Notes: a model not told the origin generated them from the letters alone. A stretch of DNA of 15,861 bases from Cyanobium sp. NIES-981 (GCA_945907085.1 CAMDSS010000015.1:1-15861), one strand, 5' to 3'. Positions 7,175 to 13,923 are shown, counted from the first letter of the stretch. Numbers and translations are program-made.

Positions 7175-7681
7175 TCAGAGGTGGGATTGGGCTCGCCACT
7201 GCTCCCCATCGGCTGCCAGGGCATGACAATCAATCCTGTCCTCTTGGATCACGCAGTTCCCGCGGGCCAGCCGGGCCAGGGGTAAGCCAGCGGGCAGTCC
7301 GGAGGCCTCCAATTTGCCGCTCGCCACGGTGCTCACTTCCATTTGGGTGGGCCACTGGGGTTTACAAGCGCCGTCTTTGTTGCAACGCATCGGCAATTGG
7401 CCTTTGGCCAAGGCACCGGCAAACACCACCACTTCGCCCGCGGCCACAAAGCGGGCACTGAGGAGGCCTTCGATGTTCTGCTCCAACCTCAATTTGAGGC
7501 AACCCTGGCTGGGTTGCTTGTTTCTGAGATCGGCGGGCTGATGCAGGATCTGGCAGCTGTTCAGGGTTTGCTCCCACCGCCCAAAGCTCTCGCTGCATGC
7601 CCTGGGCGCTAGGGCCAGGCCCCAGGCGAGGCAGCCCGACAGGCTGATGAGCAGAGCGCCTTGGGGCTTTTGGGGGTGCAC
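7175..7681 (-). CDS. Secreted Cys-rich protein of unknown function
   Basis: Starting from GTG at 7681, the protein has 168 residues. The N-terminus is a signal peptide (GALLISLSGCLAWGLALAPRA), and the mature part contains about seven cysteines (ACSE, NSCQ, GCLK, MRC, GAC, NCV, DCH). Disulfides in the periplasm or thylakoid lumen are likely. There is no recognisable catalytic motif. An upstream ATG at 7729 would bury the signal peptide behind 16 residues and overlap the preceding gene by 47 bases. The GTG lies one base after the stop of the 77-aa gene, so translational coupling is likely. Function is unknown. Confidence 0.75.
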   Translation of the reverse strand: MHPQKPQGALLISLSGCLAWGLALAPRACSESFGRWEQTLNSCQILHQPADLRNKQPSQGCLKLRLEQNIEGLLSARFVAAGEVVVFAGALAKGQLPMRCNKDGACKPQWPTQMEVSTVASGKLEASGLPAGLPLARLARGNCVIQEDRIDCHALAADGEQWRAQSHL

Positions 7682-7682
7682 G

Positions 7683-7916
7683 TCAGTAATTGGAGTCGGC
7701 CACGCAATAGCCCTCGCAGCTGATGCCATTGCTGGCTGTGCGGCCGCAGTGGTGGCAAAGCACCGGTTCCGAGACCTTCTCCAGGTCTTTGTTGAGGCCC
7801 TTCTCCAGGTCCTTGTCGCTTGCCGTGGTGTCGGTGGCCGTGCTGGCGGGGGGCTGCATCACAGGGGGCTGCATCACGGTGGGTGTTGGCAGCAGTTCAC
7901 CCATATTGATTGGCAT
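7683..7916 (-). CDS. 77-aa protein with C-terminal four-cysteine zinc-ribbon-like motif
   Basis: The N-terminal half is low complexity: VMQPP occurs twice in tandem (residues 14-23) and DLEK recurs in a charged stretch (34-48). The C-terminus is compact, with Cys54, Cys57, Cys67 and Cys71 in a CX2C-X9-CX3C arrangement (CHHCGRTASNGISCEGYC) ending in VADSNY. This spacing suggests a single small zinc site. The GRTASNG segment looks like the conserved core, so the N-terminal half is probably a flexible tether. There is no signal peptide. The ATG at 7916 is divergent from the aldo/keto reductase start, 23 bases away. The gene leads a two-gene unit with the secreted Cys-rich protein. I know no function. 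Confidence 0.75.
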   Translation of the reverse strand: MPINMGELLPTPTVMQPPVMQPPASTATDTTASDKDLEKGLNKDLEKVSEPVLCHHCGRTASNGISCEGYCVADSNY

Positions 7917-7939
7917 CTTCGTCTACGAAGGGCTTCACG

Positions 7940-8935
7940 ATGGCGCATGACGAGGCTCTTTTGGCGGCTGATGCCGCCCCGGCTCCTGGGATCGGTGTGG
8001 GCACCTGGGCCTGGGGCAACCAGTTGTTGTGGGGATACAACCCCAGTCAGGACCCGGAGCTCGAGGCCACGTTTTTGGAGGCCGTGCGGCTGGGTCTTCG
8101 CTTTTTTGATACCGCAGATTCCTATGGCACGGGGCGTTTCAACGGCCGCAGTGAGGCGCTGCTGGGCCAGTTTTGCGCCGGCCTCTGCGCCGCAGATCAA
8201 GAAAAGCTTTGCCTTGCTACCAAGTTGGCGCCCTTCCCCTGGCGGTTAGGCCGCCGCGGCTACGACCGGGGGTTTGCGGCCTCAAAGCAGCGGCTTGGCG
8301 GCAAGCTCGATCGGGTGCAGTTGCACTGGAGCACCGCCCGCTACGCCCCATGGCAGGAGGGCCCCTTGCTTGAGGGTCTTGCTGATTTGGTGGCCAGGGG
8401 CGAGGTGGCTGAGCTCGGCGTTTCCAATGTGGGGCCGGTGCGACTGCGCCAGTTGCATCGGCACTTAGCCCAGCGGGGCATCGCCCTCAAAAGCGTGCAA
8501 GTGCAGCTGTCCTTGCTGGCCCCAGCCCCCTTGCAGCCTGGCGGGGTGGCGGAGGTCTGCCGCGACCTGGGCATCGAGCTGATTGCCTACAGCCCCCTGG
8601 CCCTAGGCCTGTTGGCGGGGGTGCCTGGCGAGCGCCCCCAGGGCCCGAGGGGGGGCTTGTTTCGGCGCCTTGGCCCTGCTTTGGGTGCCTTGTTTGAGCT
8701 GATGGAGCGGATTGGCCAAGCCCATGACGCGCCTAAATCTGCGGTGGCGCTGAATTGGTGCCGTTCCCATGGGGCCATGCCCATCCCTGGTCTACGCAGG
8801 GTTCAGCAGGTGCAACAGGCGGCGGCCGCCCTGGCATGGCAGCTCAGCGAAGCCGAGCGGCTCGAGCTGGATGGGGTGGCCTTTGGGCTGCCTTCCCAGG
8901 CCCGGATGCCAGCCAACCCGTTTCAGAGTGCCTAG
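7940..8935 (+). CDS. Aldo/keto reductase
   Basis: The 331-residue protein has the (beta/alpha)8 aldo/keto reductase fold. The catalytic tetrad is complete: Asp57 and Tyr62 in FFDTADSYG, Lys95 in LATKLAP and His129 in QLHW. Later family features are GVSNVGP, IELIAYSPLALGLL and IPGLRRVQQVQQ, the last at the NADP(H) phosphate-binding end. It should reduce a carbonyl with NADPH in the cytosol; the substrate cannot be read from sequence. Plant/cyanobacterial relatives in this subfamily include pyridoxal reductase-like enzymes, but I cannot decide. The ATG at 7940 is preferred to the TTG at 7910, which would add ten residues and overlap the divergent 77-aa gene. It ends convergently 10 bases from the next gene, within a 14-base tandem duplication. 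Confidence 0.92.
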   Translation: MAHDEALLAADAAPAPGIGVGTWAWGNQLLWGYNPSQDPELEATFLEAVRLGLRFFDTADSYGTGRFNGRSEALLGQFCAGLCAADQEKLCLATKLAPFPWRLGRRGYDRGFAASKQRLGGKLDRVQLHWSTARYAPWQEGPLLEGLADLVARGEVAELGVSNVGPVRLRQLHRHLAQRGIALKSVQVQLSLLAPAPLQPGGVAEVCRDLGIELIAYSPLALGLLAGVPGERPQGPRGGLFRRLGPALGALFELMERIGQAHDAPKSAVALNWCRSHGAMPIPGLRRVQQVQQAAAALAWQLSEAERLELDGVAFGLPSQARMPANPFQSA

Positions 8936-8955
8936 ATCGCTGGGCCTAGATCGCT
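8931..8955. repeat. Tandem 11-base repeat carrying the stop codons of two convergent genes
   Basis: CCTAGATCGCT is present at 8931-8941 and again at 8945-8955, a period of 14. The first copy holds the TAG stop of the aldo/keto reductase (8933-8935). The second holds, on the minus strand, the TAG stop of the next gene (8946-8948). The motif CTAG is self-complementary, so one unit can supply a stop on either strand. Confidence 0.8.
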
Positions 8956-9584
8956 TCTGGGGTGAGAACCACCGGCATGGCAGGCGGTCGGACCAGCGGC
9001 ACCACGGGGCTGGGGATCGCCTCCTCGGCTCCAGCCGCTTCAGGACCACAGGCTGTGAGGGCCTCTTGCAGCAGGGAATCAAACGTGGAGCCGGGCAGCC
9101 GGTGGCGCGCCAATTCCAGGAAGGCCCGGGCGAGGGATTCGCCGGCGGCGGCCCGCAGGGCGGGATTGTTGCGCCGCAGTTCTTGCTCTTCACAAATGGC
9201 GCGGGTGAAGCGCTCGGTGACATCGCGTTTAGTGGCCGCACGAATGCGGGTGTCTTGCTCAGCTTGGGAGAGGAACGGCTGGACATCGAGTTCATCGAGC
9301 CGCCGGGTGAGGCTTTCAAGCACCTCCTGCACCTCTTTGGCCACGTGGGCCAGTTGGCCATCGGAGAGGCGAGGCAAGTCGGCCACGTAGACCTTGCCGT
9401 GGTCACGCAGGGTCAAGAAGGTGGGACGCATGCCGCCACTTCCTTGCCCACCATTGCTTTGACCCATGCCCCTCTGGGGGGGGGCAACCAGCTCCCTGGG
9501 GCGCTGGGGACGCACGGGCTGGGCGGGGCCAGCCGAACTGCGTCGCCGGGTTATGCGCTGCCCCGTAGACAAACCACTATTCAT
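8946..9584 (-). CDS. Unknown 212-aa soluble protein with a VYVADLPRLSDGQ core
   Basis: I do not recognise a named family. The first 50 or so residues are basic and low complexity (RITRRRSSAG, then Pro/Arg/Gly/Gln-rich), probably disordered. Residues of about 52-165 look folded and helical: RPTFLTLRDHGKVYVADLPR, a long charged helix with VQEVLESLTRRLDELD, then ERFTRAICEEQELRRNNPAL and LARAFLELARHRLPG. The C-terminus is Pro/Val-rich. There is no signal peptide or membrane segment. The pattern suggests a cyanobacterial conserved hypothetical protein, which is my impression only. The ATG at 9584 is preferred to a TTG at 9593. It lies downstream of purM on the same strand, but a terminator-like hairpin separates them. 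Confidence 0.75.
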   Translation of the reverse strand: MNSGLSTGQRITRRRSSAGPAQPVRPQRPRELVAPPQRGMGQSNGGQGSGGMRPTFLTLRDHGKVYVADLPRLSDGQLAHVAKEVQEVLESLTRRLDELDVQPFLSQAEQDTRIRAATKRDVTERFTRAICEEQELRRNNPALRAAAGESLARAFLELARHRLPGSTFDSLLQEALTACGPEAAGAEEAIPSPVVPLVRPPAMPVVLTPEAI

Positions 9585-9669
9585 GGGAACCAACTACCTG
9601 ATCTCAACGTCGTTAAGCCCACCACGCCCCTCGGGTTGCGGTGTCCGTGGCCCGAACCTTACGCAAACG

Positions 9670-9752
9670 GCCCCCGTTTTGAGGGCGGTTCCCCGCAAGG
9701 TGATGCAAAAGAGCCTCCACCCCAGGCCTTTTGAGCCCCCGTTTTAAGGGCG
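9670..9752. repeat. Pair of 18-base direct repeats flanking the purM terminator
   Basis: GCCCCCGTTTTGAGGGCG at 9670-9687 and GCCCCCGTTTTAAGGGCG at 9735-9752 differ at one base. They lie 65 bases apart in the gap after purM, on both sides of the terminator hairpin at 9707-9732. Each has weak internal dyad symmetry (GCCC/GGGC). No other copy was noticed in the window. Confidence 0.75.
9707..9732 (-). terminator. Rho-independent terminator after purM (bidirectional in form)
   Basis: Read on the minus strand, AAAAGGCCT, loop GGGGTGG and AGGCTCTTTT form a 9-bp stem with one bulged T, ending in TTTT. It starts about 25 bases after the purM stop. The A-run on the other side would let it act on the plus strand too, but no plus gene ends here. 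Confidence 0.6.
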
Positions 9753-9756
9753 CTGC

Positions 9757-10797
9757 TCAGGCTTCAAAGGGCAGGCCGGCGAGGCCCGTTGCCGGGGCCT
9801 CCCCACGGGCCACCGACCCGAGGCGCCAGGCGGTGTAACCCGCTTGTGCGCAGGTGGCCAGGGTGGTGTCCAGTGCTTCCGGTGGCACCACGAGGCAATA
9901 GCCCACCCCGAGGTTGAAGGTGTTCCAGAGGTCCGCCTCTGGCACGTCGCCGGCCGCTTGCAACCAGCCAAACAAGCCTGGCCGTGACCAGCTCGCCGGA
10001 TCGATCACCCCATGGAGGCCGGCCGGGATACAGCGGGGCAGGTTTTCAGGCAGGCCTCCACCGGTGATGTGGGCCATGCCATGGAGGGGGATGGCCGCTT
10101 GCTTGAGGGCCTTCACCAGGGCGCCGTACAAGCGGGTCGGGGCGAGGAGCGCCTCGATCAGGGATTGATCTGAACCTGGCAGGGGGGTGCCGGCATCAAC
10201 CGCCTGGTCTTCCAGGATGCGCCGCACCAGGCTGAAGCCATTGCTGTGGACCCCGCTGCTGGCGATGGCCACGATGGCGTCGCCTGCCACCACGCTGCTG
10301 CCGTCAATCACCTCAGCGGCTTCCACCACGGCCACGCAGAAGCCGGCCAGGTCGTAGCGACCGGGCCCGTAGAAGCCAGGCATTTCAGCGGTTTCCCCAC
10401 CCAACAGGGCGCAGCCGCTCTGGAGGCAGCCATCGGCAATGCCCTCCACCACCTCCGCCATCGCCTCGGGGCTGAGCTTGCCGGTGGCGAGGTAGTCGAG
10501 GAAGAACAGGGGTTCGGCGCCGCTTGTGATGACGTCGTTGACGCACATCGCCACCAGGTCGATGCCCACATCGTGGTGATGGCCGTGGGCCTGGGCCAGC
10601 TCCAGCTTGGTGCCAACCCCATCACTCCCTGCCACCAAGAGGGGGTCCTTGAGGCCTGGCGGTAGGCGGCAGAGGCCTCCGAATCCCCCCAGTCCACCCA
10701 CCACCTCGGGGCGACGGGTGGCATCCACGCTGGAGCGAATGCGCTCCACAAAGGCCCTGCCGGCTGCCACATCCACCCCTGCTGTGCGGTAGTCCAT
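9757..10797 (-). CDS. purM: Phosphoribosylformylglycinamidine cyclo-ligase PurM (AIR synthetase)
   Basis: The enzyme closes the imidazole ring in purine synthesis, turning FGAM plus ATP into AIR in the cytosol. The ATG at 10797 gives 346 residues, the normal PurM length, beginning MDYRTAGVDVAAG. Family signatures are all present: GSDGVGTKLELA, the long AMCVNDVITSGAEPLFFLDY segment, GGETAEMPGFY, and SSGVHSNGFSLVR, followed by HITGGGLPENLPR. A longer frame to 10881 would add 28 residues unlike PurM and is rejected. Its neighbours are functionally unrelated. It stands as its own transcription unit, with the 432-base gap upstream and a hairpin terminator downstream. Confidence 0.97.
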   Translation of the reverse strand: MDYRTAGVDVAAGRAFVERIRSSVDATRRPEVVGGLGGFGGLCRLPPGLKDPLLVAGSDGVGTKLELAQAHGHHHDVGIDLVAMCVNDVITSGAEPLFFLDYLATGKLSPEAMAEVVEGIADGCLQSGCALLGGETAEMPGFYGPGRYDLAGFCVAVVEAAEVIDGSSVVAGDAIVAIASSGVHSNGFSLVRRILEDQAVDAGTPLPGSDQSLIEALLAPTRLYGALVKALKQAAIPLHGMAHITGGGLPENLPRCIPAGLHGVIDPASWSRPGLFGWLQAAGDVPEADLWNTFNLGVGYCLVVPPEALDTTLATCAQAGYTAWRLGSVARGEAPATGLAGLPFEA

Positions 10798-11229
10798 CGC
10801 GGAAAGCCCGATCGCTGCTGCACCGATCCTCCAACGCCGGCTCCTCGCGGCGGGCCCGATGGCCGCCAAAGCAGGAGGCAAATGGCCACCTGGGAGGTGG
10901 ACGACCTGCCGATTGTCACGCGCTTGGATCAGCCTGGCTTATGCAGCTGATTCGGCTCGCTGATGCTTTGCCGGCTTGTCGACCCCCTGAAAGGGTAGGT
11001 AGGGGCTTCGATTTCGGATTTGATTGCTAATCCTGATCATTGATTGGCGTGATCAATCCGACAAAAAGATGCCGCAATGGCGGTTAGGTTTTCGCTGTAG
11101 TCAATTCTCGTTAGGAACTCCGATCGCGAATTCGCATCTCAATTCTTCCCGTTTTGAGAGCAAATCCAACGTTGTCGAACCACTTATTTCCTTGTGGTTG
11201 CTGCCTAGTTGTGGCGGGTTTCGTTTGTT
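10798..11229. other. 432-base intergenic region between divergent purM and the rlpA-like gene
   Basis: No convincing gene is seen. The part beyond about 11000 is visibly more AT-rich than its surroundings and probably holds the rlpA promoter. Dyads there include GGATT/AATCC (11016-11020/11029-11033), two TGATCA palindromes (11034-11039 and 11050-11055), ATTGAT/ATCAAT (11039-11044/11052-11057) and the palindrome GCGAATTCGC (11126-11135). Nearer purM is CCACCT-GGG-AGGTGG (10886-10900). A 22-codon frame at 10882-10950 has AGGAGG three bases before its ATG, but it is too short to call. No clear -10/-35 pair was identified. Confidence 0.6.
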
Positions 11230-11760
11230 ATGCGTAGAACTTTCTCCCTGGGCGCGCTGGCCCTGCTTCTCTCCGGTAGTGCCATGGCTCCTGTCCTGGC
11301 CAACTCCAGCGGAGCCTCAACCCGTGATGGGGAGCTCCAAGCTCTGGTAGTCAGCACCGAAGTTGCGATCCGCGATGCCGGTGGCACCACCAGCCAGGAC
11401 GACCCCCTGCAGCAGCAGGCCCCTGATTTGCCTGTTGCCCCGGTGGCCGTTCCCACAGCCAATGTGATCCGCACCTTCCAAGGCCAGGCCAGTTGGTATG
11501 GCCCCGGTTTTTACGGAAATCGCACAGCCAGCGGTGAAGTGTTTCGCCCCGGCACCTTTACGGCAGCCCACCGCTCCCTGCCTTTTGGCACCAAGGTGCT
11601 GGTCACCAACATGGCCAACGGCAAATCGGCCATGGTGCGCATCAATGACCGGGGACCGTTCCACGGCTCCCGCGTGATTGATCTGGCCCATGGCGCCGCC
11701 AGGGAACTCGGTGTCACCTCCAGTGGCATTGCCAGCGTCAAGCTTCAGGTGATCCAGTGA
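11230..11760 (+). CDS. RlpA-like double-psi beta-barrel protein (septal ring lytic transglycosylase family)
   Basis: The 176-residue precursor has a signal peptide (RR, hydrophobic run, cleavage likely near SAMAPVLA at residues 17-24). It has no lipobox Cys, so it is probably soluble in the periplasm. Residues 25-80 form a Thr/Pro/Gln-rich linker. The RlpA-type double-psi beta-barrel spans about 83-176, with GQASWYGPGFYGNRTASGE, TAAHRSLPFGTKVLVTN, VRINDRGPF and SRVIDLAHGAARELG. RlpA of Pseudomonas cleaves denuded glycan strands at the septum; the DRGP segment belongs to the active-site region. The SPOR domain of the E. coli/Pseudomonas protein is absent. The ATG at 11230 is used; a TTG at 11209 would add seven residues. 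Two hairpins follow directly. Confidence 0.88.
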   Translation: MRRTFSLGALALLLSGSAMAPVLANSSGASTRDGELQALVVSTEVAIRDAGGTTSQDDPLQQQAPDLPVAPVAVPTANVIRTFQGQASWYGPGFYGNRTASGEVFRPGTFTAAHRSLPFGTKVLVTNMANGKSAMVRINDRGPFHGSRVIDLAHGAARELGVTSSGIASVKLQVIQ

Positions 11761-11764
11761 TCCA

Positions 11765-11802
11765 GTGACCGGGGTGGGCCTTTGGGCCCGACCCTTGGTC
11801 AC
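11765..11802 (+). other. Long interrupted hairpin just after the rlpA-like gene
   Basis: GTGACC-G-GGGT-GGGCC, loop TTTG and GGCCC-G-ACCC-TT-GGTCAC form about 15 base pairs with two small interior interruptions. The hairpin begins 5 bases after the rlpA stop. No T-run follows. It could protect the 3' end of the mRNA or take part in a leader structure with the terminator at 11823-11859. Confidence 0.6.
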
Positions 11803-11822
11803 CGCACCGGACCCGAATCCCC

Positions 11823-11859
11823 AACCCATCCGCCAATCTGGCGGGTGGGTTTTTGTTTT
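11823..11859 (+). terminator. Strong rho-independent terminator between rlpA-like gene and panC/cmk
   Basis: ACCCATCCGCC (11824-11834), loop AATCT and GGCGGGTGGGT (11840-11850) form an 11-bp stem with one T-G pair, followed by TTTTGTTTT. It ends only 19 bases before the panC start codon. It must therefore end rlpA transcripts while panC initiates very close by, or act as an attenuator in the panC leader. Confidence 0.85.
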
Positions 11860-11878
11860 GCCCCCGCGCGTCACCACC

Positions 11879-13429
11879 ATGCAGCTGTTGCAGAGCCGCA
11901 AGCAATTGGCAGCCTGGCGCCAGGGTTTGGCGGTACCCGTGCACTTTGTGCCCACGATGGGGGCCCTGCACCCGGGCCATCAGCAGTTGTTTCGCCGAGC
12001 GGCTGAGCCCGTGGTGGGCCAGCGGCCTGCGGTGCTGGCCAGCGTGTTTGTGAATCCGCTGCAATTTGGTCCTGCAGAGGATTTCGAGCGGTACCCCAGG
12101 GATTTGGCCGCCGATGCCGCCTTGGCCGAGGCAGCGGGGGTCACGGCTCTCTTCGCCCCCGCTGTGGAGGAGGTGTATCCCGATGGTGTGGCGGCTTTGA
12201 CGGCCATTCACCCCCCCCAGGGGCTGCAGCAGGTGCTGTGTGGGCGAAGCCGGCCTGGCCATTTCCACGGGGTGGCCACGGTGGTGGTGCGCTTGCTCAA
12301 CCTGGTGCGCCCCAACCGGTTGGTGATGGGCGAAAAGGATTGGCAGCAGCTGGTGATCCTGCGCAAGGTGGTGGCCGATCTGGGGCTGCCCGTCTGGGTG
12401 CAGGGGTGCGCCACGGTGCGCGAGCCCAATGGTTTGGCCTGGAGCTCCCGCAACCGTTACCTCAGCCCTGCGGAGCTCGAGCAAGCCACGGCCCTGCCTG
12501 GGGCCCTGGCGGCCGCGGCCCAGGCCTGCCGCGCCGGGAGGCCCCGGGCCGAAACCCTGGTGGGAGAGGTGCGGGCTTCCCTGCAGGCGGCCGGACTCGT
12601 TGTGGACTATGTGGAGCTGGTGGCGGCCCAGAGCCTCAAGCCCCTTGCGGTGGTTTCGGGCGTGGCCCTCTTGGCCGCCGCAGTTCACTGCGGCCCCAGC
12701 CGCCTGATCGATCACACTGTCTTGATGAGCCGCTCTCCAATCGTTGCCATCGATGGCCCCGCTGGGGCTGGCAAAAGCACCGTGACCCGGGCCTTCGCCC
12801 AGCGGCTTGGCCTGATCTATCTCGATACCGGTGCGATGTACCGGGCCCTCACCTGGTGGGTCCAGCAGCAGGGGGTCGATCCCGCCGATGCGGCCGCGGT
12901 GGCCCCGTTGCTTGAGGGCTTGGATCTCCAGCTCAGCTCCGGGGCCGGCGGTGAGCAGCAGGTCACAATCAATGGCCATGACGTCACCGAGGCGATCCGC
13001 AGCCCAGGGGTCACCGCCCAGGTGTCGGTGGTGGCAGCCCATGGCTGTGTGCGGGAGGCCCTCACCCGCCAGCAGCAAGCCATGGGGGAGCGCGGGGGGC
13101 TGGTGGCGGAGGGACGAGACATCGGCACGGCCGTATTCCCCGATGCCGAGCTCAAGGTGTTCCTGACGGCCACCACGGCTGAACGGGCGCGAAGGCGGGC
13201 TTTGGATTTAGGGCAGCGCGGCTTTGCGGTGCCGCCCCTGGCGGAGCTCGAGGCCCAGATCGCCGAGCGCGATCACCTCGATTCCAGCCGGGAGGTGGCG
13301 CCTTTGCTGCAGGCGCAGGATGCCGTGGAGCTGATCACCGATGGCATGGCCATCGAGGCCGTGATCGAGGCCTTGGTGCAGATGTTCCGGGATCGGGTGC
13401 CGGAAGAGGCTTGGCCCAATCCTGTCTAG
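11879..13429 (+). CDS. panC/cmk: Bifunctional pantoate-beta-alanine ligase / cytidylate kinase (PanC-Cmk fusion)
   Basis: The 516-residue protein joins two enzymes. Residues 1 to about 280 are PanC, which makes pantothenate from pantoate, beta-alanine and ATP. It shows VHFVPTMGALHPGH near 21-34, SVFVNPLQFGP, GRSRPGHFHGVATVV, LVMGEKDWQQ and WSSRNRYLS. Residues from about 285 are (d)CMP kinase, with the P-loop GPAGAGKST at 293-301, DTGAMYRALTWW, and GLVAEGRDIGTAVFPDAELK. This fusion is characteristic of cyanobacteria. The second domain starts around an internal ATG (12725), but no ribosome binding site suggests separate synthesis. The ATG at 11879 aligns with the PanC N-terminus; the longer frame from 11765 reads through the hairpins. 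There is no Shine-Dalgarno sequence. Its stop overlaps the stop of the convergent phosphatase gene by 3 bases. Confidence 0.97.
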   Translation: MQLLQSRKQLAAWRQGLAVPVHFVPTMGALHPGHQQLFRRAAEPVVGQRPAVLASVFVNPLQFGPAEDFERYPRDLAADAALAEAAGVTALFAPAVEEVYPDGVAALTAIHPPQGLQQVLCGRSRPGHFHGVATVVVRLLNLVRPNRLVMGEKDWQQLVILRKVVADLGLPVWVQGCATVREPNGLAWSSRNRYLSPAELEQATALPGALAAAAQACRAGRPRAETLVGEVRASLQAAGLVVDYVELVAAQSLKPLAVVSGVALLAAAVHCGPSRLIDHTVLMSRSPIVAIDGPAGAGKSTVTRAFAQRLGLIYLDTGAMYRALTWWVQQQGVDPADAAAVAPLLEGLDLQLSSGAGGEQQVTINGHDVTEAIRSPGVTAQVSVVAAHGCVREALTRQQQAMGERGGLVAEGRDIGTAVFPDAELKVFLTATTAERARRRALDLGQRGFAVPPLAELEAQIAERDHLDSSREVAPLLQAQDAVELITDGMAIEAVIEALVQMFRDRVPEEAWPNPV

Positions 13430-13923
13430 GCAGCGCGTAGCTCCCGCAGCAGGTTTGCGCAGGCGTCCTCGAGTAAATCGAGCACATGGTCAAAGCCAGC
13501 CTCGCCGCCGTAATAGGGATCGGGGATGTGGTCGGCGTCGAATTGCTGGCAGTAGCTGGTGATGCAACGAATCTCGGCGGTGGCGCGCCCCCCCATCCCT
13601 TGGGCTAGGGATTGCACCTGGTGCCGGTTGTCGTGATCCATGGTGAGGATCAAATCGAAGCGCTCCAGATCGGCCGACTCGATTTGGCGGGCCCGGCTGG
13701 GCAGATCAATCCCCCTGGCGCTGGCCGCGGCGCGCATGCGCCCATCGGCGGGTTTGCCCACGTGCCAGCTGCCCGTTCCGGCCGAATCCACCGTGAATTC
13801 CGCCTCCAGCCCTTGGCTTGTAAGCAGGTGGAGAAACAACCCTTCGGCCGCTGGGGAGCGGCAGATGTTTCCAAGGCAGACAAACAGCACCCGCTTGGGA
13901 ATGGGGGCCTGGGGGGATGTCAT
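13426..13923 (-). CDS. Low-molecular-weight protein-tyrosine phosphatase
   Basis: The 165-residue protein has the CX5R phosphate loop near its N-terminus: Cys16-LGNIC-Arg22-S in FVCLGNICRSPAAEG. The general-acid motif DPYYGG (Asp135) sits near the C-terminus, so both catalytic elements of the LMW-PTP family are present. DSAGTGSWHVGKPAD is also typical. In bacteria such enzymes (Wzb, YwlE, SynPTP) remove phosphate from tyrosine or arginine residues. No tyrosine kinase or polysaccharide genes are nearby; it follows cpcF with an ATGA overlap (ATG 13923-13921, cpcF TGA 13922-13920). This makes it the last gene of the cpcE-cpcF unit. Synechocystis SynPTP has been linked to phycobilisome or photosystem proteins, if I recall correctly. 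The longer frame to 14103 lies inside cpcF and is rejected. Confidence 0.93.
   Translation of the reverse strand: MTSPQAPIPKRVLFVCLGNICRSPAAEGLFLHLLTSQGLEAEFTVDSAGTGSWHVGKPADGRMRAAASARGIDLPSRARQIESADLERFDLILTMDHDNRHQVQSLAQGMGGRATAEIRCITSYCQQFDADHIPDPYYGGEAGFDHVLDLLEDACANLLRELRAA

Noticed and set aside
8769..9734. 321-codon plus-strand frame over the end of the aldo/keto reductase and the unknown gene
   Set aside because: It overlaps two better-supported genes in other frames and has no family motifs.
10798..10881. Longer start for PurM
   Set aside because: The added 28 residues do not resemble PurM; the 346-aa form from 10797 matches the usual length.
11765..11878. In-frame extension upstream of PanC
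   Set aside because: It translates the two hairpins and terminator, and the PanC family starts near MQLLQSRKQL.
11738..13078. 446-codon minus-strand frame opposite panC/cmk
   Set aside because: It is an antisense shadow, low complexity (His/Gly/Gln-rich), with no recognisable motif; the sense strand encodes PanC-Cmk without doubt.
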